The notes under the pieces were generated by a model, which worked only from the letters and a program-made list of their open reading frames with translations, was not told where the DNA came from and did not search any database. 43,233 bases of DNA from an uncultured Burkholderiales bacterium (GTDB lineage: Bacteria > Pseudomonadota > Gammaproteobacteria > Burkholderiales > Burkholderiaceae_C), in assembly GCA_903871545.1 (NCBI GenBank), contig CAIQHG010000063.1:1-43233 (forward strand), read 5' to 3'. Position 1 is the first letter of the stretch, and every line of letters begins with the position of its first letter. Positions 20,319 through 29,169 of this stretch are shown here, one piece after another. The position numbers and the translations under genes were made by a program.

Positions 20319-21629
20319 TTATCTTTTGTCAATTGGGGGCACGTCGCGACGTGGATGACCAGTGAATAGTTGACGGGGACGACCAATTTTATATTCGGGG
20401 TCTGCGATCATTTCGTTGAGTTGTGCAATCCAACCCACCGTTCTTGCCATTGCAAAAATACCCGTAAAGAGATTAACTGGTATGCCTATTGCGCGCTGAA
20501 CGATGCCCGAATAGAAATCAACATTGGGGTAGAGTTTGCGAGAGACAAAGTAATCGTCTTCTAAAGCTATTTTCTCAAGCGCTTTGGCAAGCTTAAATAG
20601 CGGATCATTCTCTAGTCCCAGTTCTTTCAATACCTCGTTGCAAGTCTCCTGCATTAATTTGGCCCTTGGGTCGTAGTTTTTGTAAACCCGGTGACCAAAA
20701 CCCATTAGTTTTACGCCGGAGTTTTTGTCTTTGACTTGTGCAATAAATTCGCCTACTTTCTCAACTCCACCGTTTCTTTGAATCTCACCTAGCATATTTA
20801 AACATGCTTCATTGGCTCCACCGTGTGCGGGGCCCCATAAACAAGCGACACCTGCTGCAATTGCAGCAAATGGGTTCGTACCCGATGATCCACAAAGACG
20901 CACTGTGGAAGTAGACGCATTTTGTTCATGATCGGCATGGAGAATGAAAATACGGTCTAAAGCTTTTTCCAAAACAGGGCTGACTTCATAGTCTTCACAT
21001 GGAGTGCCAAACATCATCCGCAAAAAATTACCAGCATAACTAAGGCTATTTTTGGGGTACATATAGGGTTGTCCCTGGCTGTATTTATAAGCCATAGCAA
21101 CCATTGTTGGCATTTTTGCAATCAGTCTAATTGCAGAAATATCACGGTGCTCTGGGTTATTGATATCCGTGCTGTCATGATAAAAAGCAGATAGCCCCCC
21201 TACCAAACCAGTCAACACGGCCATTGGATGTGCATCACGCCTAAAGCCTCTCATGAAGAACTGCATTTGCTCGTTGACCATGGTGTGGTGGGTCACGATA
21301 TGAGTGAATTTCTTTTTCTTATCAATGTTTGGTAATTCTCCATACATCAATAAGTGACAAGTATCTAAAAAGTCACAAGAGGTGGCCAACTGTTCAATGG
21401 GATACCCGCGATAAAGAAGCTCACCTTTGTCACCATCAATATAAGTAATGGCTGATTGGCAAGAGGCGGTTGATAAGAATCCTGGGTCGTAGGTAAACAT
21501 ACCCGTTTGACCATATAACTTACGAATGTCGATCACATCTGGGCCGATCGAGCCTTGATAAATGGGCATCTCAAAGCTAGGAGCACCGTTACTAAAGGAA
21601 ATAGTTGCTTTGTTGTCGGAGATTTTCAT
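20319..21629 (-). CDS. gltA: Citrate synthase (type II)
   Basis: Condenses acetyl-CoA and oxaloacetate at the entry of the TCA cycle. Active-site regions are [16 protein letters not shown] (His), [15 protein letters not shown] (His) and VDFYSGIV (Asp), the three catalytic residues of the family. At 436 residues, with an N-terminal beta domain ([24 protein letters not shown]), it matches the hexameric, NADH-inhibited type of Gram-negatives. AGGAAA precedes the ATG. It lies 87 bases after sdhE and ends at its own terminator. A weak promoter candidate overlaps the sdhE stop, so gltA may be expressed both with and without the sdh genes. Confidence 0.97.
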   Translation of the reverse strand: MKISDNKATISFSNGAPSFEMPIYQGSIGPDVIDIRKLYGQTGMFTYDPGFLSTASCQSAITYIDGDKGELLYRGYPIEQLATSCDFLDTCHLLMYGELPNIDKKKKFTHIVTHHTMVNEQMQFFMRGFRRDAHPMAVLTGLVGGLSAFYHDSTDINNPEHRDISAIRLIAKMPTMVAMAYKYSQGQPYMYPKNSLSYAGNFLRMMFGTPCEDYEVSPVLEKALDRIFILHADHEQNASTSTVRLCGSSGTNPFAAIAAGVACLWGPAHGGANEACLNMLGEIQRNGGVEKVGEFIAQVKDKNSGVKLMGFGHRVYKNYDPRAKLMQETCNEVLKELGLENDPLFKLAKALEKIALEDDYFVSRKLYPNVDFYSGIVQRAIGIPVNLFTGIFAMARTVGWIAQLNEMIADPEYKIGRPRQLFTGHPRRDVPPIDKR

Positions 21630-21693
21630 TGGTTGTTTCCTATTACTTGTTCTATGGCTTTGTAGTTTTCTTCAGCACTCTTTCTTCACTCTA

Positions 21694-21720
21694 ATGATAT
21701 ATCGCTATATTTCTTTTCAA
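21694..21720 (-). promoter_or_regulatory. Weak sigma-70 promoter candidate for gltA
   Basis: On the minus strand, TTGAAA (21715-21720) and TATCAT (21694-21699) each match five of six consensus bases, but the 15-base spacer is short. It lies 65 bases before the gltA ATG and overlaps the last codons of sdhE. This is a by-eye call only. Confidence 0.25.
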
Positions 21721-22112
21721 ATCTTTTTCACGCTCGTTGAATTTTCCCCATTATCTGACCCTTTAAGTAGGGCAAGAACTTCTAGAATCTCTGGCTTTTC
21801 TTTTGTGGCCCTAAAGTCTGAATCTTTTATGTTGTGTATCAAAGCTTCAATAGGGGTACTCACCCTATTTAATAAGATATCCAATAAATCATTATCCGTT
21901 AGTCTCATGATTTCGTAGAGCGCTCTCGCGTTTGCTACGGTTAATCGATGACCGTGTGATTTGAAAAACTTTTCAATTATCAGATCGTTTTCCAACAACC
22001 CCCTCCTGCACCTCCAACGAAGACGGTTGAATCCCGCCTCCCCCAAAAGTTCGTCTCCAGGGAGTCCGAGCAATTTGGCGTCACTTGGATGATCTAACAA
22101 CGAATCTAGCAT
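21717..22112 (-). CDS. sdhE: FAD assembly factor SdhE, extended
   Basis: SdhE promotes covalent attachment of FAD to SdhA. The signature RGLLENDLIIEKFF (RGxxExD at residues 37-43) and the following helices (LTVANARALYEIMRLTDNDLLDILLNR) identify the family. At 131 residues it is about 40 longer than E. coli SdhE (88 residues). The extra parts are an N-terminal stretch of about 28 residues and a C-terminal tail rich in Glu, Lys and Ser. It follows sdhB by 30 bases, ahead of gltA, which is its usual place in Burkholderiales. Confidence 0.9.
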   Translation of the reverse strand: MLDSLLDHPSDAKLLGLPGDELLGEAGFNRLRWRCRRGLLENDLIIEKFFKSHGHRLTVANARALYEIMRLTDNDLLDILLNRVSTPIEALIHNIKDSDFRATKEKPEILEVLALLKGSDNGENSTSVKKI

Positions 22113-22142
22113 AGTGTAACTAAAGAGGGCTCAAAAGGGCAG

Positions 22143-22847
22143 TTAAACAGCTCTGCTAACCATCAATTCCTTGATTTTTCCAATAGCTTTTGTAGGATTT
22201 AATCCTTTAGGACAAACGTCAACACAGTTCATTATGGTGTGGCATCTAAACAAACGGTATGGATCCTCCAAATTATCTAGACGCTCAGCAGTCGCTTGGT
22301 CCCGGCTGTCGGCTATGAAGCGATAAGCCTGAAGCAATCCTGCAGGACCTACAAATTTGTCTGGATTCCACCAAAAGGAGGGGCAAGCTGTGGAGCAACT
22401 CGCACACAAAATGCACTCGTAAAGTCCGTTTAATTCGTCTCTTTCCTCGGGGGATTGAAGACGCTCTTTCTCAGGTGGCCTGGTGTCGTTTACTAAATAC
22501 GGTTTAATGGAGTTGTATTGCTTGAAGAATTGAGTCATGTCAACAATTAAGTCGCGAATAACGGGCAATCCAGGCAGCGGTTTTAAGACAATAGTTTGTG
22601 GAAGGCTCAGCAAGTTGGTTAGGCAAGCAAGTCCGTTTTTACCATTGATATTCATTGCATCAGAGCCACAAACGCCCTCTCGGCATGAGCGTCTGTAGGA
22701 GATGGAGGGGTCGAGTGCTTTTAGTTTAATGAGCGCATCTAAGAGCATGCGTTCGTTGCCTTCGAGTTCAATCTCGATGGTCTGCATGTAAGGTTTCTCG
22801 TCTTTCTCAGGGTCGTAGCGATAGATTTTAAAAGTGCGTTTTTGCAT
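22143..22847 (-). CDS. sdhB: Succinate dehydrogenase iron-sulfur subunit
   Basis: Carries electrons from the flavin in SdhA to quinone through three Fe-S clusters on the cytoplasmic side of the inner membrane. The N-terminal ferredoxin fold has RRSCREGVCGSDAMNINGKNG-type cysteines for the 2Fe-2S cluster. The C-terminal domain has ILCASCSTACPSFWWN and CHTIMNCVDVCPKGLNP for the 4Fe-4S and 3Fe-4S clusters. A length of 234 residues is normal. It starts 55 bases after sdhA in the sdhCDAB order. Confidence 0.97.
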   Translation of the reverse strand: MQKRTFKIYRYDPEKDEKPYMQTIEIELEGNERMLLDALIKLKALDPSISYRRSCREGVCGSDAMNINGKNGLACLTNLLSLPQTIVLKPLPGLPVIRDLIVDMTQFFKQYNSIKPYLVNDTRPPEKERLQSPEERDELNGLYECILCASCSTACPSFWWNPDKFVGPAGLLQAYRFIADSRDQATAERLDNLEDPYRLFRCHTIMNCVDVCPKGLNPTKAIGKIKELMVSRAV

Positions 22848-22902
22848 GAGTTTTCTCCGTTTGACTCAGAGGATTTTGATGGGTTGAGTTGAGTGATTTT
22901 TT

Positions 22903-24708
22903 TTAGAAAGTTCTTACTTTGGGCGGTACGCTATCGACGGTAAGTGGTTTTAGCTGTACTGGTTTGTAACTCAAGGAATTGTCATTTGCATGCCATAAAG
23001 AATGTTTCATCCAATTGGCATCATCTCGACCAAGCGGGTGTACAGGATCATCTGCGCTGCGCTCGTAGTCTTCTACAGTGTGCGCTCCTCTGCACTCCTT
23101 GCGAGCCGCAGCCGACTCCATGGTTGCCTGGGCGCACTCAATCAAGTTATCCACCTCAAGGGCCTCGATTCTTGCAGTATTAAAGACTTTGGAAGTATCT
23201 TTAAGACCGATTCGACCAATACGTTCACGCAACGCAGCAATTTTTTTCACGCCTTCATCCATGCTGGCCTGAGTTCTAAAAACACCCGCATGCAGTTGCA
23301 TTGCAGCCCTGAGATCGTTGGCGACGTCTTGAGAGTATTCACCGTCTTTTGCGTTGTCAAGTCTTGCAAGCCTTGACAGGGACTTATCTGCCGCATCTGC
23401 AGGCAGTGGTTTGTGTGATTTATTTTTCAAACCACTATCAACAACATGGTTACCCGCAGCACGTCCAAAAACCAATAGATCCAAAAGTGAGTTGGTACCG
23501 AGCCTGTTAGCGCCGTGAACGCTAACGCATGAACATTCCCCTACAGCGTAAAGGCCTTGGACAACGGAGTTAAAGTTGTCTCCTTTGGGTATAACAACCT
23601 GTCCGTGAATGTTGGTCGGTATGCCGCCCATCTGGTAGTGGATAGTTGGAACTACTGGTATGGGTTCTTTGGTGATGTCAACGTTTGCAAAGTTCACACC
23701 AATCTCATAAACCGAGGGCAATCTCTTATGGATGGTGTCGGCACCTAAATGATCCAATTTCAAAAGAACGTGATCTTTGTTAGGACCACATCCTCGGCCC
23801 TCTTTAATTTCTTGGTCCATTGAGCGAGACACAAAGTCTCGAGGCGCTAAATCTTTAAGTGTTGGTGCATAACGCTCCATGAAACGTTCACCATTGCTAT
23901 TTAACAAAATAGCGCCTTCACCTCTGCAGCCCTCGGTTAGCAAAACGCCAGCACCGTGAACGCCAGTGGGGTGGAACTGCCAAAATTCCATATCTTCCAG
24001 TGGTATGCCTGCTCTTGCAGCCATACCCATGCCGTCGCCAGTGTTGATATAAGCGTTAGTGGAGGCAGCAAAAATACGCCCAGCCCCACCAGTTGCTAAC
24101 ATCACAGTCTTGGCCTCAAGTATGAAGAGCTCACCCGTCTCCATCTCAAGTGCTGTAACCCCAACTACGTCACCCTCTGAGTCGCGAATGAGGTCAAGGG
24201 CCATCCACTCCACGAAGAAGTTTGTTTTGGATTCTATATTTTGTTGATAAAGGGTGTGAAGCATTGCGTGACCGGTTCGGTCAGCTGCAGCGCAAGCTCT
24301 TTGTACTGCTTTTTCACCGTAGTTCGCAGTGTGTCCCCCAAATGGTCTTTGGTAAATTGTGCCATCAGGATTCCTGTCAAAAGGCATACCCATGTGCTCT
24401 AACTCATAGACTACTTTTGGGGCCTCGCGACACATAAACTCAATCGCATCTTGGTCTCCCAACCAGTCAGAGCCCTTGATGGTGTCATAAAAATGATAGT
24501 GCCAATTGTCCTCAGACATGTTTCCCAGCGAGGCGCCAATTCCGCCTTGGGCGGCAACTGTGTGTGAGCGGGTTGGAAAAACCTTGGATAAAACTGCCAC
24601 ATTTAGACCTGCCCTAGACAGTTGTAGGGAAGCTCTCATTCCAGAGCCACCAGCGCCCACAATAACGACGTCAAATCTGCGACGGGGAATTGTTGATGAT
24701 TTCGTCAT
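22903..24708 (-). CDS. sdhA: Succinate dehydrogenase flavoprotein subunit
   Basis: Oxidises succinate to fumarate with covalently bound FAD. The dinucleotide loop is VVIVGAGGSGMRASLQLS. The His in RSHTVAAQGGIGASLGN is the FAD attachment site of the family. WQFHPTGVHGAG, EGCRGEGAILLN and HGANRLGTNSLLDLLVFGRAAG are substrate- and FAD-binding blocks. At 601 residues it has the usual length (E. coli 588). It begins three bases after sdhD and depends on the SdhE encoded in the same cluster. Confidence 0.98.
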   Translation of the reverse strand: MTKSSTIPRRRFDVVIVGAGGSGMRASLQLSRAGLNVAVLSKVFPTRSHTVAAQGGIGASLGNMSEDNWHYHFYDTIKGSDWLGDQDAIEFMCREAPKVVYELEHMGMPFDRNPDGTIYQRPFGGHTANYGEKAVQRACAAADRTGHAMLHTLYQQNIESKTNFFVEWMALDLIRDSEGDVVGVTALEMETGELFILEAKTVMLATGGAGRIFAASTNAYINTGDGMGMAARAGIPLEDMEFWQFHPTGVHGAGVLLTEGCRGEGAILLNSNGERFMERYAPTLKDLAPRDFVSRSMDQEIKEGRGCGPNKDHVLLKLDHLGADTIHKRLPSVYEIGVNFANVDITKEPIPVVPTIHYQMGGIPTNIHGQVVIPKGDNFNSVVQGLYAVGECSCVSVHGANRLGTNSLLDLLVFGRAAGNHVVDSGLKNKSHKPLPADAADKSLSRLARLDNAKDGEYSQDVANDLRAAMQLHAGVFRTQASMDEGVKKIAALRERIGRIGLKDTSKVFNTARIEALEVDNLIECAQATMESAAARKECRGAHTVEDYERSADDPVHPLGRDDANWMKHSLWHANDNSLSYKPVQLKPLTVDSVPPKVRTF

Positions 24709-24711
24709 TTT

Positions 24712-25077
24712 TCAAAGTCTCCAAAGAACTTGGATTGCCCAGCCCGCACAGGCCACCAACCACACGATAGTAAAAATTTGCAGTGTTAAACGCACACCGG
24801 TTGGCTTGATGTAGTCCATCCAAATGTCTCTCATTCCCACCCAAACGTGATAATTGAGTCCCACAATGGTTGCGAAGGTCAAAGCCTTCATCCACTGGGA
24901 ACTAAAGATGGATGCCCACTTGTCGTAACCAATCTCACCTGATGTGAAAATGATTTGAACAAGAATCAAAGCAGTTAATAATGCAATCAAAGCAGCTGTT
25001 ACGCGTTGCGCTAACCAATCGCGCAAACCGTAATGTGCTCCAACAACAATCCGTTTCGAACCAAAATTTACGGACAT
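24712..25077 (-). CDS. sdhD: Succinate dehydrogenase membrane anchor subunit
   Basis: One of two small membrane subunits that hold SdhAB to the inner membrane and form the heme b and quinone site. Three hydrophobic helices lie at about residues 22-44, 60-80 and 96-118. LTFATIVGLNYHVWVGMRDIWMDY includes His and Asp residues typical of the heme/quinone region. The N-terminal GAHYGLRDWLAQRVTA matches the SdhD family. It is 121 residues long, 14 bases after sdhC and three before sdhA. Confidence 0.93.
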   Translation of the reverse strand: MSVNFGSKRIVVGAHYGLRDWLAQRVTAALIALLTALILVQIIFTSGEIGYDKWASIFSSQWMKALTFATIVGLNYHVWVGMRDIWMDYIKPTGVRLTLQIFTIVWLVACAGWAIQVLWRL

Positions 25078-25091
25078 TTGTGCGACTCCTA

Positions 25092-25523
25092 TTAATAGAT
25101 ACCAAATAACTTAGCCCCAAGCACGACGGTAAGCCCAATGCTGAGGATTAAAACGAAAAGAGCTGATGAGCGACCAAACTCTATGTTTACTGAGTGGGTC
25201 GCATCCATGTACAAGTGGCGCAGTCCTGCGATCAAATGATGCAAAAAGGCCCAAATCAATCCCAATGTAACGAGTTTGATGATGAATCCGGGAAAAATTC
25301 CTAGGCCTACCGTAAAGGCTGATTTAAATTTATAAAATGAAATCTCAGAAGAGACTGAGGTGTCAAAAAGCCAGATTATGAACGGCAACAACAAAAACAT
25401 AAATGCACCGCTGACTCTGTGAAGGATGGATACCCAGCCTGCAGGGGGGAGTCTGTAGGTGGGTAAATCATTAAAGGCGTTAATGTTTCGAAACTCAGGT
25501 TTATTTTTGCGTAATTCACTCAT
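25092..25523 (-). CDS. sdhC: Succinate dehydrogenase cytochrome b556 subunit
   Basis: Membrane subunit of complex II contributing to quinone and heme b binding. The signature RLPPAGWVSILHRVSGAFMFL near the N-terminus and HHLIAGLRHLYMDATH (heme-ligand His) are present, with three membrane helices. The frame continues 20 codons upstream, but the ATG at 25523 gives the usual short N-terminus (MSELRKNKPEFRN) and 143 residues. It is the first gene of the sdhCDAB-sdhE cluster; a long inverted repeat lies about 70 bases ahead of it. Confidence 0.93.
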   Translation of the reverse strand: MSELRKNKPEFRNINAFNDLPTYRLPPAGWVSILHRVSGAFMFLLLPFIIWLFDTSVSSEISFYKFKSAFTVGLGIFPGFIIKLVTLGLIWAFLHHLIAGLRHLYMDATHSVNIEFGRSSALFVLILSIGLTVVLGAKLFGIY

Positions 25524-25590
25524 GAGTGGCTCTTTCTTTTTTGATTTCACTAAAAGGGGCTGAAAATTTTTGCTATCAATCAACTGAAAA

Positions 25591-25618
25591 GCATTTTATT
25601 GCAATGCAATAAGAATGC
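25591..25618. promoter_or_regulatory. 28-bp near-perfect palindrome before sdhC
   Basis: TTATTGCA (25596-25603) and TGCAATAA (25605-25612) are perfect arms around a single A. GCATT (25591-25595) and AATGC (25614-25618) extend the symmetry with one unpaired G at 25613. With only one central base this is unlikely to be an RNA hairpin loop and looks like an operator. It sits between the gntR stop and the sdhC start, where the sdh promoter must be. Confidence 0.55.
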
Positions 25619-25640
25619 GAATTTTAAGGGTAAGAAAATC

Positions 25641-26522
25641 TTAATTTAGTTCATTTCTGTAATGACAGTCCAAAGTTAAGTAAAGTCCTTGTCTGAACTC
25701 CATCGGGTTATTGTTGTAAGTGAAAGCTGTTCTCTCAACGCTCAATACAGGCGTAGATTCAGAAACAGCCAGGAGCTCGGCTTGAACCGAGTTTGGCAAG
25801 ACCGCTTTTATTCTTTCTTGAGCACGAACCATTTTGATGCCAAATGCTTTTTCGAAAAACCCATACATTGGACCCCCGTAAGCATTCAACCGATCGGCGG
25901 TAAGTCCTTTAAAGGAATGACAGGGTAGCCAAACATCTTCCAAAATCGTAACAACCCCTGAGAAAGACAAAACCCTCCTCAGACAAAACACATCATCCAT
26001 TGCGTTAATAGCGAGGGCGTTCGCTACAAAATCACTTGCCGGAATTTGCTTAAATGAGATGATTTCACGTTCGGAGGATCCTTTTTTTAAGCTATTTTCC
26101 AAGTCCGGCATCAATTTTAGGAATCTGTACTGAACTTGCTCCTCGCTGTGCGTGGCCACAAATGTCCCTACGCCTTGTTTCCTTGTTAGTATATTTTCAC
26201 CAGACAACTCATCAATTGCTTTTCTGACTGTACCCTGACTGACTTGAAAGCGCTCAGCTAAGTCCATTTCGCTAGGAATGGACTCACCAGGCTGCCACTC
26301 TCCAACTTGTAGACTTTTTAAAATCAATTCCTTAATCTGTTGATACAGAGGGCTGAATAAAGGAAGACTGGTCGAGTTTTTCAAAGTAGGGTTATTGGCT
26401 AACGCGTCATTTGCTGTAATATTAGGAAGAGATGATTTTTTGGTTGGTAAGTACTCGCCTTCAATTTTTGACTCTTTTTTATCAATATCTGAGTATGTGC
26501 TTTTTTTAATTTGAGCGGACAT
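25641..26522 (-). CDS. GntR-family transcriptional regulator (HutC-like, UTRA)
   Basis: DNA-binding regulator probably controlling the surrounding TCA-cycle genes. The winged helix-turn-helix lies at about residues 55-123, with IPSEMDLAERFQVSQGTVRKAIDEL as recognition region and RKQGVGTFV as wing. The rest (about 140-290) fits a UTRA effector domain, ending in FRQGLYLTLDCHYR. Before the HTH is an unusual 50-residue Ser/Lys/Asn-rich extension with no predicted function. The gene lies directly upstream of sdhC on the same strand and diverges from mdh, a conserved arrangement in Burkholderiales. The ligand is unknown; a carboxylic acid of the cycle is a reasonable guess. Confidence 0.9.
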   Translation of the reverse strand: MSAQIKKSTYSDIDKKESKIEGEYLPTKKSSLPNITANDALANNPTLKNSTSLPLFSPLYQQIKELILKSLQVGEWQPGESIPSEMDLAERFQVSQGTVRKAIDELSGENILTRKQGVGTFVATHSEEQVQYRFLKLMPDLENSLKKGSSEREIISFKQIPASDFVANALAINAMDDVFCLRRVLSFSGVVTILEDVWLPCHSFKGLTADRLNAYGGPMYGFFEKAFGIKMVRAQERIKAVLPNSVQAELLAVSESTPVLSVERTAFTYNNNPMEFRQGLYLTLDCHYRNELN

Positions 26523-26572
26523 GTATTAGATAGATTTACTGAACTAGTGATGGGTGAGAGTTGAAAAAACTA

Positions 26573-26595
26573 TCTTATATAAGACACAAGATGTG
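26573..26595. promoter_or_regulatory. Paired palindromes in the gntR-mdh divergent region
   Basis: TCTTATATAAGA (26573-26584) is a perfect 12-bp palindrome. It is followed immediately by CACA-AGA-TGTG (26585-26595), an inverted repeat with a three-base centre. Both lie in the 151-base gap between the divergent starts of gntR and mdh. GntR-type regulators bind such short AT-rich palindromes and often autoregulate, so these are operator candidates. Confidence 0.45.
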
Positions 26596-26673
26596 AGATA
26601 TTTTAAGGGTTTTCGATAGTAAACTGTGTAAATAGTATTTTTATTTAATATTTTTTAATTTCTGGAGTTTTGA

Positions 26674-27660
26674 ATGAGTAAAAAACCTGTTCGCGTAGCC
26701 GTTACTGGTGCTGCTGGTCAAATTGGATATGCACTGTTGTTTAGGATTGCCTCTGGCGAAATGTTAGGCAAGGATCAACCCGTAATTCTCCAGATGCTTG
26801 AAATTGCGGATGAAAAAGCCCAAAAAGCCTTAAAAGGCGTCATGATGGAATTGGAAGATTGTGCTTTTCCTTTATTAGCAGGCATGCAAGCTCACTCAGA
26901 CCCGGTTCAAGCCTTTAAAGATACCGACTACGCTTTGCTCGTTGGCGCAAGACCCAGAGGCCCCAACATGGAGAGGGCTGACTTGTTGGCCGCAAATGCC
27001 CAAATCTTTACGGCCCAAGGTCGTGCATTGAATGCCTCTGCGAGCCGCGATGTGAGGGTGCTGGTTGTTGGGAATCCGGCTAACACCAACGCATACATTG
27101 CAATGAAAAGCGCTCCAGATTTAAAACGCTCAAACTTTACAGCTATGCTTCGTTTGGACCACAACCGCGCAGCAAGCCAAATAGCTGCCAAAACGGGTAA
27201 GTCAGTAGCTGATATCCATAAATTGTGTGTCTGGGGAAATCACTCTCCTACGATGTACGCTGACTACAGATTTGCAACGATAAATGGTCAAGCCGTTAAG
27301 GACATGATCAATGACCAAGTGTGGAACGCAAATGTGTTCTTACCCACTGTTGGCAAAAGAGGTGCAGCAATTATTGAGGCAAGAGGTTTGTCCTCAGCCG
27401 CTTCCGCGGCTAATGCCGCGATCGACCACATGCATGACTGGGCGTTGGGTACCAACGGTAAATGGGTCACCATGGGTATCCCATCAGACGGTTGGTACGG
27501 GATCCCTAAAGATACGATGTTTGGTTTCCCCGTGACTTGCGAAGCTGGATCTTATAAAGTGGTAGAGGGCTTGGCAATCGATGAATTTAGTCAGCAGTGC
27601 ATCAATAAAACTTTACAAGAGTTGCAAGACGAACAAGCCGGCGTTAGCCACTTGCTTTAA
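26674..27660 (+). CDS. mdh: Malate dehydrogenase
   Basis: NAD-dependent oxidation of malate to oxaloacetate. The Rossmann loop is [19 protein letters not shown], followed by the mobile substrate loop [15 protein letters not shown]. Asp162 in LRLDHNRA and His190 in [12 protein letters not shown] form the catalytic relay. At 328 residues it belongs to the betaproteobacterial, eukaryote-cytosol-like MDH type rather than the 312-residue E. coli type. CTGGAG precedes the ATG. It is transcribed divergently from gntR and 12 bases ahead of the CitE-like gene. Confidence 0.97.
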   Translation: MSKKPVRVAVTGAAGQIGYALLFRIASGEMLGKDQPVILQMLEIADEKAQKALKGVMMELEDCAFPLLAGMQAHSDPVQAFKDTDYALLVGARPRGPNMERADLLAANAQIFTAQGRALNASASRDVRVLVVGNPANTNAYIAMKSAPDLKRSNFTAMLRLDHNRAASQIAAKTGKSVADIHKLCVWGNHSPTMYADYRFATINGQAVKDMINDQVWNANVFLPTVGKRGAAIIEARGLSSAASAANAAIDHMHDWALGTNGKWVTMGIPSDGWYGIPKDTMFGFPVTCEAGSYKVVEGLAIDEFSQQCINKTLQELQDEQAGVSHLL

Positions 27661-27672
27661 CAACAGGAAAAT

Positions 27673-28665
27673 ATGAGTCCCCACCACCCCAAAGATGTAT
27701 TAGAAGCCGCACAGGCTGGGCATATTAAATTGCCCGTTTGTGATCACTACTGTGGGGTGGAGGCGAGAATGCTTAAAAGTATTCAACTCCAAGAGGAGAT
27801 GACTGAGGAGTTCGGCGTTTGTGTATTTGATGTGACTCTTGATTGCGAGGACGGCGCCCCAGTGGGAGGAGAACTTGAACATGCACATATGGTCTCAGAG
27901 CTCGCCTTGTCAGTCAAAGCAAATGCCCGCATAGGTGTCAGAGTTCATCCGATCCACCACAACAGTTTTGCCTCGGACGTGCATACGATTCTTCAAAAAG
28001 CAGGTAAAAAAATATCCCACATAATGCTGCCCAAAGTAGACACTTATGAGGAACTAACACGAGCGTTACATGATGTCAACGAAGCAGGGGGAATTCATAC
28101 CCCAATTCATGTGTTGATTGAGTCCCCCAAAGGGATTGCCAACACCTTTGAGATTGCCGCGCACCCCAGAGTTCAATCCATCAGTTTCGGAGTCATGGAT
28201 TTTGTGTCAACACATGCCGGAGCAATACCCTCAAGTGCGATGGATTTGGAGGGGCAATTTACCCATCCTTTGGTATTAAGAGCCAAGATGGAAATCTCAG
28301 AGGCCTGTCACGCGAATGGCAAAGTACCCTCACATTGTGTGGTGACTGAGTTTAAAGATACCAAGGCGTTGTCAAAGGCTGCTAAAACTGCAGCTAGCCA
28401 ATATGGCTACACCCGGATGTGGAGCATTCATCCTGATCAAATTCGTCCAATCGTGGAGGCCTTCGCACCAGACGCCTCAGAAGTTGAGCGAGCGAGCGAA
28501 ATTATTTTGGCAGCACTAAAAGCCGATTGGGCACCTATTTCTTATCAGAACCAACTTCATGACCGAGCAAGTTATAGATATTTTTGGAATCTATTGGAAA
28601 AGGCCTATGCAACAGGGCGGGTATTGCCTGATGAAATTCGCCTTCTAATAAATGAAAATTCTTAG
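27673..28665 (+). CDS. CitE-like aldolase/lyase (HpcH/HpaI superfamily)
   Basis: Member of the citrate lyase beta / malyl-CoA lyase superfamily, which cleaves or forms C-C bonds of CoA-thioesters or 2-keto acids. Family residues are visible: FDVTLDCEDGAP (52-63), Arg90 in IGVRVHP, LPKVDT (119-124), the metal ligands Glu150 (VLIESPKG) and Asp176 (SFGVMD), and SIHPDQI near residue 258. At 330 residues it is longer than CitE. There are no citD/citF partners, so it is unlikely to be part of a citrate lyase complex. Genes of this type often follow mdh in Burkholderiales; the substrate is not known to me. AGGA precedes the ATG. Confidence 0.85.
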   Translation: MSPHHPKDVLEAAQAGHIKLPVCDHYCGVEARMLKSIQLQEEMTEEFGVCVFDVTLDCEDGAPVGGELEHAHMVSELALSVKANARIGVRVHPIHHNSFASDVHTILQKAGKKISHIMLPKVDTYEELTRALHDVNEAGGIHTPIHVLIESPKGIANTFEIAAHPRVQSISFGVMDFVSTHAGAIPSSAMDLEGQFTHPLVLRAKMEISEACHANGKVPSHCVVTEFKDTKALSKAAKTAASQYGYTRMWSIHPDQIRPIVEAFAPDASEVERASEIILAALKADWAPISYQNQLHDRASYRYFWNLLEKAYATGRVLPDEIRLLINENS

Positions 28666-28690
28666 CTTTACATCACAAGGAAGAAGTCAC

Positions 28691-29143
28691 ATGAAAAAGA
28701 TATTTGCATTTATCCTATTTTTAATATTCGCTTTATGTGTTCAAGCCCAGGGCGCAAACAGTAGCGATTCGACTTTTAGTCAAGTTGAATTGCAATCTTT
28801 GGTAAGTCAAATTCAAACCGGAAAAATGCCGTGCGAACTCGGCCAATCGGTGACTTTGACCGCGGATAGCAAGTCCCCCAATCAGTTTTATTTACAGTTT
28901 AAAAAAGAGAGCTTTCACTTAACGCCGGTTAAAACATCTACCGGAGCAATTCGCTTGGAAGATGACGCTAAAGGCGCAGTTTGGATACAGTTGCCAAGCA
29001 AATCGATGTTAATGAATAGTAAATTAGGTCAACGTTTGGCCGATGAGTGCAAGAGTTCGCAACAAGTTGCTATATCTCAGTCTACAAGGTTTGCACCTCC
29101 CGTTAACCTTTTGACGCCTGATGCAGGAGTGGCTAAGAAATAG
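28691..29143 (+). CDS. Small exported protein of unknown function
   Basis: A 150-residue protein with a clear signal peptide (MKKIFAFILFLIFALCVQAQG, cleavage likely after residues 18-20). The mature part is about 130 residues with two cysteines (MPCELGQ and DECKSS), which could form one disulfide in the periplasm. Strand-like alternation (QFYLQFKKESFHLTPV) suggests a small beta-rich fold. An earlier in-frame ATG at 28652 overlaps the CitE-like gene, but AAGGAAGAAG stands before the ATG at 28691 and the signal peptide begins there. It lies between the CitE-like gene and acnB; the reason for this position is unknown. I do not recognise the family. Confidence 0.75.
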   Translation: MKKIFAFILFLIFALCVQAQGANSSDSTFSQVELQSLVSQIQTGKMPCELGQSVTLTADSKSPNQFYLQFKKESFHLTPVKTSTGAIRLEDDAKGAVWIQLPSKSMLMNSKLGQRLADECKSSQQVAISQSTRFAPPVNLLTPDAGVAKK

Positions 29144-29169
29144 CATGCAGACATAGTGGTTTGCTAATT

